Positions 1-8,900 of a DNA stretch of 64,000 bases are shown one piece after another (position 1 is the stretch's first letter; each line of letters starts with the position of its first letter). The stretch comes from Bacteroidia bacterium. GTDB lineage: Bacteria; Bacteroidota; Bacteroidia; Cytophagales; Cyclobacteriaceae. Below the pieces are notes generated by a model. That model had not been told where the DNA came from. It did not search any database and saw nothing but the letters and a program-made list of their open reading frames with translations. The stretch is from the NCBI GenBank assembly GCA_030432655.1, contig JAUILA010000012.1:62001-126000 (forward strand), in the 5' to 3' direction. A program made the position numbers and the translations under genes.

Positions 1-1821
1 CTCGTCGTATTCAATTACTTCGGTGGCAGGAAACGCGTTATCGTATAAGGTGGTATCCGAGCTGTGGTAATTGGCGAATGAATCTAGCACGAAGAAGTGG
101 GCTTTCCCCTTGGCGGCATCGCTAAGGATATTTATTGCTTCATAGGCATCCTCTGCCTTTTCGACAATGTAGTAATTGAGGTAAGGCTCCAGGTAATTTT
201 CAATCGTTACCCTGTATTCCGGTTCGCAGGCAATGATATCGGATAGGAGTGGGGCATTCTTTTTCCAGCCAGTCTTCTTTTTGAGGAATTTAATTGCCTC
301 AGGAAACCCTTCCAGGTTTTCCACCAGTGATTTTGTGAGGTTGTATTCGTTTTCCCTGGCGTCCCTGGTCCGGTTGATCTGGTTGACCTCATCACGGATC
401 ATATCGATCGTATGCCGGGTATTCTCTATCCTGCCCTGGAGATCTTCCTCAGCTGACTGCAGTTTAGAAAGTTCTTTCTGCCGTATATTCAGCGATTCTG
501 ATAACTCGGACGTCTTATTTTCAAACTGGGCCAGGCTGGCGCTTTGTTCGCTTGTATTGGACGCAGTTCTTTCCAGTTCCTGCTTAAATGATGAAAGCTG
601 CAGTTCCTTTAATTCAACTGATTTTTTCAGTTGGTAAACTTCTTCCTGGGCATTTTTCTGCACCTGCCGCATGGTTTCCACTTCTTCACGCAGTTGCCGG
701 GTCTTTTCTTTCTGTTCATCATAATCGGACCGCAGTGAATTTACCCGCACTTCCATTTCAGCCAGGATCTTTCCTGCGGAGGATTTTTCCTGGCGAAGGC
801 TTTCGATACTGAAAGAGGCGCGCTCGTTACTCTTTTTGTCCTGCTCGATCTGTTCCTTGAGGTTATCGGATTTGTCGTTCAGGTAGCGCAGTCGTTCATT
901 TTTTATTTTCTTTTCACTCTCGTACTGCCGGATCTTGCTCACATGTTCGTTAAGCGATTTTTGCCGGGCAGCCAGCGCTTTCTCTTTCAGGATGATATCG
1001 GCCTTGGCCTTTTCGAGGGCTGCTTCCTTTTCCTTGATCTGCTTACTGAGACTTAGCTTCTTATCATTCTCCTGTTCAATTTTCTTTTTGAGAGCATTGA
1101 ATTCTTCGGAGAATGTACTGACATGAAGACGCGCGAGTTTAAGGCTGGATTGTTTGTATTCCTCTTTAAGGGAATAGTATTTTTCGGTTTGCTTTGCCTG
1201 TCGTTCGAGCGATTTCATATTCTTCTCGATCTCGTAAAGCAGATCTTCCACTCGTTCCAGGTCAGCATCCGTATCCTGCAGCTTTTTCAGCGTTTCCTTT
1301 TTGCGCTTTTTAAATTTGGAGATGCCGGCGGCTTCCTCGAACAGTCCGCGCCGTGAATTATCCTTGTCGTTCAGCAAGTCATCCACCATTTTCAATTCAA
1401 TGATCGCATAGCTGTTCGAGGCAATTCCTGTATCCATGAACAGGCTGGTGATATCTTTCAGCCGGCATGTCACCCCGTTAAGAAGGTACTCGCTGTCACC
1501 ACTGCGGTAATAGCGACGGGTAATTGTGACCTGAGAATATTCGGTTGGCAGCAGGTTTCTTGTATTATTAAAGGTGAGGCTCACTTCTGCCATCTGGGAA
1601 GCCTTACGTTTTTTGGTTCCGTTGAAAATCACATTCTCCATTTTGTCCGAACGGAGAGTACGACTGCTTTGCTCACCCAGCACCCAGCGGATAGAATCCA
1701 CAATATTTGATTTTCCACAACCATTCGGACCGACGATACCGGTAATTCCTTTATCGAAATTAATGATGACTTTATCCCCGAAACTCTTGAATCCTTTGAT
1801 CTCCAGCTTTGAAAGCTCCAT
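1..1821 (-). CDS. smc: Chromosome segregation ATPase SMC (N-terminal part, cut by window edge)
   Basis: This is the amino-terminal half of an SMC protein, the ATPase core of the bacterial condensin that compacts and segregates chromosomes. The minus-strand frame is open for exactly 607 codons from ATG 1821 to the left edge. It begins with the SMC head (MELSKLEIKGFKSFGDK), followed by the Walker A motif GPNGCGKSN at about residue 33, the IRWVLGEQS motif, and GLFEEAAGISKFK near residue 155. A long charged coiled coil runs from about residue 165 to 500. The last visible residues (HFFVLDSFANY) look like the start of the hinge. SMC proteins are usually about 1180 residues, so roughly half lies outside. 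A perfect -7 box, TAAATTTG, lies on the minus strand at 1880-1873, between this gene and its divergent neighbour. Identification is firm. Confidence 0.97.
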   Translation of the reverse strand, partial: MELSKLEIKGFKSFGDKVIINFDKGITGIVGPNGCGKSNIVDSIRWVLGEQSSRTLRSDKMENVIFNGTKKRKASQMAEVSLTFNNTRNLLPTEYSQVTITRRYYRSGDSEYLLNGVTCRLKDITSLFMDTGIASNSYAIIELKMVDDLLNDKDNSRRGLFEEAAGISKFKKRKKETLKKLQDTDADLERVEDLLYEIEKNMKSLERQAKQTEKYYSLKEEYKQSSLKLARLHVSTFSEEFNALKKKIEQENDKKLSLSKQIKEKEAALEKAKADIILKEKALAARQKSLNEHVSKIRQYESEKKIKNERLRYLNDKSDNLKEQIEQDKKSNERASFSIESLRQEKSSAGKILAEMEVRVNSLRSDYDEQKEKTRQLREEVETMRQVQKNAQEEVYQLKKSVELKELQLSSFKQELERTASNTSEQSASLAQFENKTSELSESLNIRQKELSKLQSAEEDLQGRIENTRHTIDMIRDEVNQINRTRDARENEYNLTKSLVENLEGFPEAIKFLKKKTGWKKNAPLLSDIIACEPEYRVTIENYLEPYLNYYIVEKAEDAYEAINILSDAAKGKAHFFVLDSFANYHSSDTTLYDNAFPATEVIEYDE

Positions 1822-1929
1822 GCAACGACTATTTTAAACAGTTTCCCCGACAGGCCTGATTGGGGAAGGAAACAAATTTAAGAGAAATAATGAAAAACTA
1901 ATGGAGAAATAAGTTCTCAAAAATCCTTA

Positions 1930-1937
1930 TATATTTG
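1930..1937 (+). promoter_or_regulatory. Bacteroidota-type -7 promoter box, probable near-leaderless start
   Basis: TATATTTG matches the Bacteroidota -7 consensus TAnnTTTG at all fixed positions. It ends seven bases before ATG 1944, so transcription would begin at or beside the start codon. No clear -33 TTTG is visible about 19 bases upstream, which lowers confidence. Its position also argues against the in-frame TTG at 1935, which lies inside the box. Confidence 0.5.
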
Positions 1938-1943
1938 TTGAAG

Positions 1944-2420
1944 ATGGATGCCGAATTTATCATATATCTCGTCTTCCTGGCGATCTTCGTGATCAGCCGG
2001 TTATTGAAGAAGCCTTCCTCAAAGGCTCCTTCGCGTAAAAGACCTGCTCCTGACCAGGAACCTGAAACCTCACGGCCACCTGTTAAGTCCTTTGAGGAAT
2101 TGCTTGAAGAATTTACCTCGGGCAGAAGACAGGAGGAACCGGATGATTCATTTCCCGAAGAATACGAAGAATACGAAGAAGTACCGGTTACTTCACAGGA
2201 ACCTGAAACTTCCTCACCCTGGAATGAGTACAAGACCGAGAAGCTGCGGACACTTGATGAAATGATTGATATCGAGAAGGTGCGCACCACAACCAAACTG
2301 GAGTCAAAGGAAGAAAAGCAAACTGAAAGCACAGCCGATAAAATACGCAGCATGCTCAGTGACACTGAGGAGGCCCGGCAAGCAATTATTCTCAGCGAAA
2401 TCATTCGCAGGCGATATTAG
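1944..2420 (+). CDS. Membrane-anchored acidic hypothetical protein
   Basis: No function is known for this 158-residue protein. It has one N-terminal transmembrane helix (about residues 3-17, DAEFIIYLVFLAIFVIS), then a basic stretch with several KK and RK pairs. A long Glu/Pro/Ser-rich, probably disordered cytoplasmic region follows. It ends with a short predicted helix (ARQAIILSEIIRRRY). A conserved C-terminal tail of this kind (AIxxSEIL, then an aromatic) is common in small Bacteroidota proteins of unknown function. The ATG at 1944 is preferred over TTG 1935, because TTG lies inside a promoter-like -7 box. It is divergent from smc, but no functional link can be shown. Confidence 0.7.
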   Translation: MDAEFIIYLVFLAIFVISRLLKKPSSKAPSRKRPAPDQEPETSRPPVKSFEELLEEFTSGRRQEEPDDSFPEEYEEYEEVPVTSQEPETSSPWNEYKTEKLRTLDEMIDIEKVRTTTKLESKEEKQTESTADKIRSMLSDTEEARQAIILSEIIRRRY

Positions 2421-2518
2421 TTTAAATTGCCTTCATTTCTTACAAGGAAGTCACATTCGCCCCTTTTCGCCCAAAAAAATATTGGAACAAACTAAATTTA
2501 AAACCATATTTACGAGTG

Positions 2519-2545
2519 CTTCGGAAGGACATATCCTGTCCGAAG
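2519..2545 (+). promoter_or_regulatory. Strong hairpin upstream of the adhesin operon
   Basis: CTTCGGA plus AGGA pairs with TCCT plus TCCGAAG around a four-base loop, giving an 11-bp stem with one bulged G at 2538. A T-rich run (2553-2558) starts seven bases after the stem, so it may be an imperfect terminator for the upstream gene. Alternatively it may be a structured leader for the genes starting at 2609. Confidence 0.4.
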
Positions 2546-2608
2546 GTTACTTTGATTTTTTGAACTATATATATTACTGGTGGATTTTTTACGTCAATCT
2601 CGGTCACT

Positions 2609-2935
2609 ATGAGAGTTGCAGCTTTAATTTTTTTTATCACCGTTCTTTCGTCCTTTACGCAATCAGAAGAGGTGGAAACCCACCGGAGCACGTGCTTCGG
2701 GGGGAAAATTGAAATCATCAAGCAACATGCAGATCAGAACAGGAATAACGGCAGCCTGGAAGTTAAGCTTCCCAGGCAGTCGGGCAATGTTCAGCTCATC
2801 TGGGTGAAGCATGGTGAAACCGAGAAGGGCACCAAAATCACCAATCTCAAGCCAGGTTATTATAATTTAATGATTATAGATGGAAGTAATTGTCAGACAG
2901 TTATTGACAATATACTAATCAAGGAATCCGAATAA
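2609..2935 (+). CDS. Small secreted protein with one SprB-like unit
   Basis: This 108-residue protein has a signal peptide (about residues 1-19, hydrophobic VAALIFFITVLSSF). The rest is a single small beta-rich unit. Its second half (TNLKPGYYNLMIIDGSNCQ, then TVIDNILIKE) resembles the second half of a SprB repeat, where a Gly-Tyr-Tyr turn leads into VTDxxGC and a closing strand. That is the same repeat family as in the giant protein that begins two bases after this stop codon, so the two are very probably co-transcribed. It lacks a T9SS sorting domain of its own. A periplasmic or surface partner of the large protein is possible but is inference from position and likeness only. Confidence 0.65.
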   Translation: MRVAALIFFITVLSSFTQSEEVETHRSTCFGGKIEIIKQHADQNRNNGSLEVKLPRQSGNVQLIWVKHGETEKGTKITNLKPGYYNLMIIDGSNCQTVIDNILIKESE

Positions 2936-2936
2936 T

Positions 2937-5900
2937 ATGAAAGGCTATTTTTTAGGCTATAAGCGGAGAATACCGCAACTTTTTTTAGCTACCTTTTTTT
3001 GCCTCGTATCGCTGGCAAACGCAGAGGCACAATGCCCTACGTCTGATGTTACTATCAATATTACCGATGTTACATGTAACGGATTTAATGATGGAACATT
3101 TGAAATTATCTTAAATGATCCCAACGGGTATACCGGTAATTACTCATTTGCTCTTATTGGCTTACCCAGTAATGGCGGAGATCTTGTCAATCGTGTGCAG
3201 GCGGGTTCTGATCCCTCTACCGTATTTACCGGCCTTCCCCCGGGTTCTTATACATGGTTTGTGACCTTTGGCCCGGGTTGTCCGGGGTTTTCGGCAGGCG
3301 GATATACTATTTTGCAGCCTCCTGCACTTAACGCTTCCGTAAGTGGCATTACTCCTGCGTGTACTCCCGGAACGGGTTCGGTTTCTCTGGATGTTTCCGG
3401 AGGTAACGGAGGTTATTCATTCAGCTGGACAGGTCCCACCGACCCGGGTAATGTGGAGGATGCGGTCAACCTGGATGCAGGTACATACAATGTAACCGTT
3501 ACTGACCTGCAGGGCTGTAACATAACATTAACAAATATTTTTGTACCTGTAGTTACCCAGGCCGATGCAGGAGCAGACCAGGTGGTTTGTAGCAATACAG
3601 CGGTACTCGAGGGGAATGCTTTTAACCCTTCCGGTGAAACAGGTTCATGGACGCTCGTCAGCGGCTCGGGAAATATAACAGACGCCACTGATCCGAATTC
3701 ACAGGTAACAAACCTGGGAGTCGGGGATAATGTATTTGAATGGTTTATTACTGATTCCGGCGGAATATGTGCCGGAACGACCGATCAGGTCGTTATTTCC
3801 TGGTATAACCTGGAGTTGTCTGACCCGGCGGATATCCTGCTTGCGTGTAATGGCGCCGGTGATGGTTCGGGTTCCTTCACCGCTACCGGCGGATCGGCCC
3901 CGTTTGTATTCACTGTAGATAATAACACTACAGGTGCTGCGACCAGCAGTACCGCTACCTCTCTTGATTTTACCGGGGCAGGACCCGGGACAATTACCGT
4001 CTCAGTCACTGACGCCAACGGTTGTGTACAGCAACAAAGTGTGGATATCACCGAACCGCCTGTCATTGCACTGGATTCGGAAACCAGTACGGATGTGACT
4101 TGCGACGGTGGAGCGGACGGATCAGTTTCTGTTTTGGCTTCTGGCGGTACAGGTGCACTTTCTTACACGCTTATGCCTGGTGCCATCACAAATGGTACCG
4201 GAACTTTTAACGGGCTGGCCGCGGGAGACTATACTGTGGAGGTCACAGATGCTAATCTTTGCGGACCCGTGGTTTCTTCCACACTGACCATTGCCTCACC
4301 ACCGGCAATCACCATAGATAATACCAATACGACCGATGTTACCTGTAACGGCGGGACCGACGGTCAGATTGAAATTACCGCTACCGGCGGAACCGGTGTA
4401 CTGACGTATACGCTTCAGCCTGCTGCTGTTTCCAATACAACAGGGATTTTTGCAGGTTTGGCCGCGGGATCCTACACGGTGGAGGTGACCGATGAAAACG
4501 GATGCGGACCGGTTGTGAGCGGAACCATTGACATTACTGAGCCTGCGGGAGTCACCATTGATAATGTAGCTTTCACGGACGTGACTTGTAGTGGTGCCTC
4601 AGACGGAACCATCACGGTTACCGCTTCCGGTGGCGTGACTCCATACGATTTTACCCTTCAACCGGCCAATATTACCAATAATACAGGTTCCTTTACCGGA
4701 CTGGCTGCCGGTACGTATACTGTTGAAGTGGCAGAGGCTAATGGTTGCGGACCTGTCATTTCTTCACCGGTTACAATCAGCGATGCCACCCTTATTGTTG
4801 TTACTGCACCGGTAACCACAGATGCAACTTGCACAGGGGCAGACGACGGAACCCTTTCCGTTACGGCTTCGGGAGGAACAGGGGTTTATACCTATACTAT
4901 TCAGCCGCTTGGATTAAGTAATTCCACAGGCGTATTCAACAGCCTGGCACCGGGAACATATACCGTGGATGTCGAGGACAGCAACGGATGTACAGTCACT
5001 TCTGCCGACGGTACTATTGCCGAGCCGGCGGGAGTTGTTATAGATAATACCGCCATTACAGATGCTACCTGTCCCGGAGGCACTGATGGCCAAATTACAG
5101 TTACGGCTTCAGGAGGGACTGCACCACTGACCTATACCCTGCAGCCAGGTGCGGTAGTAAACAGTACCGGAATATTCGCAGGACTTGCTCCCGGCACCTA
5201 CAGCGTGGATATTTCAGATGCAAATGGCTGCGGACCGGTGTCTGCAACCGATCTGATCGTTGGACAACCTGTACCGGATCAGCCGGTTGATGACGTTACA
5301 GTGTGTAATCCGGTAAATTCGGACATTATTCTTACACTGAATTCCACCCAAAACGGCACAACGTTTGAGCTTCAGGACCTGTCAGGAAATCCGCTTTCGC
5401 CGCCTGTCCAGGCCTCGGGACCTGCAGGGCCGGTGAACCTGGTGATCGACCAGGCTAATGCGCCGGTAGTAACGACCACCTACCAGGTCGCTGTCACGCT
5501 TCCTTCCTGCCCGGAATATATTCTTCCGGACCAATTCGTGGTAACGGTTACTGATGCACCTTCGGATGTCCTTGCGGTAAGTGACGTGGTTCTTTGTGAA
5601 GGAGAATCATCGGATGCCTCTTTTGTGATTGCAGGCTCGGAGAATGGCGTAACCTATGAATTGCAGCAAACAGACGGTTCATCCCTTTCGCCGGCAGTTA
5701 CGGCGGTCGGAAACGGAGGAGATCTGAACCTTACGATATTAGCAGCTGATCTGCCAGCGGCTACCACCACCTACCAGGTGGCAGCAAGTGCTGCAGGTGG
5801 ATGTTCTTCGGTACTTACCGATCAGCCTGTTCTGACATTCCAGCCACTTCCAGATGCAACACTGGCGGGCGATGCAACAATTTGTCCCGGAGAATCAGCA

Positions 5901-8900
5901 ACATTAGCGGTCACCCTGACCGGGACCGGCCCATGGAATCTGACCTATAGTGACGGCGTGACGGAAACGACAGTGGTGGCGAATTCACCAAATTATGATC
6001 TGGTCGTTTCTCCGGCAGCGACCACCACATATTCGCTTGTACGTGTGGAGGATGCGGGTACCGCCTGCCTCCGCGATCCGCTTTCTTCCTCGGCTACCGT
6101 GACTGTTTCACCTGTTGCAGGTGACCAGGTGACCTATGGGGCAGGAGCATGGATTGGTTATGTGTATGATGATTCGAATGATCCTCGTCCCTATCCCGGC
6201 CGGGTTGATTTTGATACGGACAAATACCGTGGATTTATTAACCAGCCATTCAATTTTGATCTGAATATTGACGCAGGCGCAGTTTCCGGTCCGGATTTGT
6301 GTACTGACTATTCAGATAATTACAGCATCCGATTCAGAATGAACGCTGATTTTGTTCCCGGCACGTATGAAATTACGGTAGGAGGTGATGACGGTTTCCG
6401 TTTAAGCCTTGACGGTGGTGCAACTTTTGTCGTAGACGAATGGAGAGACCAGTCCTACCTGACTGAAACGATTCAATTGTGCCTGGATGGCAATTATGAT
6501 CTTGTACTTGAATACTACGAAAACGGTGGCGTATCGAGGGTTTCATTCAATTCCACCCTGCTTTCGCCGGCTGAAACCATGGATGTTGCCATTGCAGCTG
6601 ATCAGCTGCCGGTGTGTAGTGGAGATGCAGCAACTTTCCGTGCTACGGTAACCAATGGGGGAGCGGTTCCTTCATTCCAGTGGCAGGTTAACGGAGTGGA
6701 TGTTCCCGGAGAAACGTCTGATGTGTTCACTTCTACCTTATTAAATGACGGGGATGTTATACGAGTAGTTGCAGAGGCCGATCCATCGCTGACCTGTGTA
6801 CTCAATGATCCGGCTACTTCGAACGAACTTACATTCTCCAGCACGTCTGACCTGACCGCAACGGTGTCGATCACTGCAGATCAAAACCCAGCCTGTGTGG
6901 GTACGGACATTACATTTACCGCTGCCCCCGCAGATGCAGGCCCGAACCCGACATATCAGTGGCAGGTAAATGGTGCAGATGCAGCTGGGGAAACCGGGGA
7001 TACATTTGTAGCGAGCGGGCTAAACGACGGCGATGTTGTAAGAGTGGTTCTGACGCCGGATCCTGCCGTTACCTGTATTACCAATTCAACTGCCAACTCT
7101 AATGAAATTACGGCCTCGTTCGTTTCAGATCTCACTGCGACTGCATCGATTGTGGCCGACCAGAATCCGGTATGTGCCGGGACAGATGTGACATTTACCT
7201 CTGCGGTGACCGATGCCGGTAGCAATCCGTCCTACCAGTGGCAGGTGAATGGTGCGGATGTAGCTGGAGAAACTACCGATACATTTGTTACCAGCAGTCT
7301 GACCGACGGCGACATAGTTCGTCTCATCGTTACAGCAGACCCGCTGGCTACATGTGTTTCCAACAGTCCGGTTACCTCCAATGAAGTTATTATTTCGATT
7401 CAGCCGTCGACATCCATGTCGGTGTCGGTGGCTGCTGATCAGAATCCTGTATGCCAGGGTGATGCGGTTAATTTCACTGCCACCGTTACTGACGGAGGTG
7501 CCAGTCCGACTTATCAGTGGCAAATTAACGGAACCGATATAGCGGGAGAAACGGGTGCAACATTTACAAGTGCCACATTAAATAATAATGATGTGGTGAC
7601 GGTTACGGTAACAGCCGATCCGGCCCTTACCTGTGTGGTAAACAGTCCATTACTCTCGAATGGTATTCTCATGAATATTTCAGACTCACTGGAGCCTGTG
7701 GTATCCATCGTTGCTGATCAGAATCCGGCTTGTACCGGGGCAACGATCAATTTCACGGCTACGGCAAGCGATGCAGGAGCAAATCCATCTTACCAGTGGC
7801 AGGTCAACGGATCAGATGTCGCAGGAGAAACCGGAAGTACTTTTGCCGCTGCGGGTCTGGCAGACGGAGATCAGGTCCAGGTGGTACTTACCGCGGATCC
7901 TTCGGTTACCTGTATTTTGTCACCTGTTGTGGTGTCCAATACGATAAACATGAGCTTGGTTGACAGCCTTACACCGCAGGTAACTGTTACCGCGGATCAG
8001 GATCCCTCATGTATCAGTGATGCTGTGACCTTCACAGCGTCCTTTACAGAATCCGGGGCAACCCCTTCATTTCAGTGGCAGGTAAACGGGGCTGATGTGG
8101 CAGGAGAAACCGGCCAGAACTTTACGAGTGCTTCATTGAATGACGGAGATTTAGTCACAGTCGTTCTTACGGCTGATCCGCTGGCGACATGTGTGACCAC
8201 GACGCAGGCAATATCTGCGCCATTCACAGTTAACAGGGTTGGATCACTTTCACCAACAGTATTTGTGAATGCTTCTCAAACAACTATTTGTACAGGCACG
8301 GATGTTCTTTTCACTGCTTCAGTAATTAACGCAGGGCCCAATCCGGGATACCAGTGGCAGGTTAACGGGGTGGATGTCGCAGGTGAAACAAATGATTCAT
8401 TCCTTACTAATGCGCTTGCCGATGGCGACCTGGTTCGCTTAATCGTTTCGGTTGATCCTTCCGTAAGTTGTTCGACGGTGACCGAAGTGACATCACCGGA
8501 AACAGTCATTAGTGTTGATACGGAAATAATTCCTGCAGTTACCATCACCGCTGATCAGACAGCTATTTGTACAGGTAATACGGTGACCTTTACGGCAAAT
8601 GCAGTGGACGCCGGGCTAAATCCGTCGTACCAGTGGCAGATTAACGGAGTGGATGTTGCCGGTGAAACTTCAGAGACATTTGTGAGCTCTGCGCTCAGCG
8701 ACGGTGACCAGGTTCAGCTAGTATTGACAGCGGATCCTTCGCTCACTTGTGCTAATCCTTCTGTGGTATCGTCCAATGTAATAGATATTTCTGTTGTGAC
8801 TTCGCTTAATCCCGCGGTAACAATTCTGGCAGATCAAAACCCGGTTTGTGTGGGTGATGCAGTGACCTGGACAGCAACTGTAACAGAAGCGGGTGCTGAT

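Noticed and set aside
1935-1943. TTG 1935 as start of the membrane-anchored protein
   Set aside because: It lies within the -7 promoter box; ATG 1944 is preferred.
1898-2404. A 168-codon minus-strand frame opposite the small membrane protein
   Set aside because: The Ser-rich translation is the complement of the acidic plus-strand gene, which has a promoter-like -7 box and a membrane anchor.
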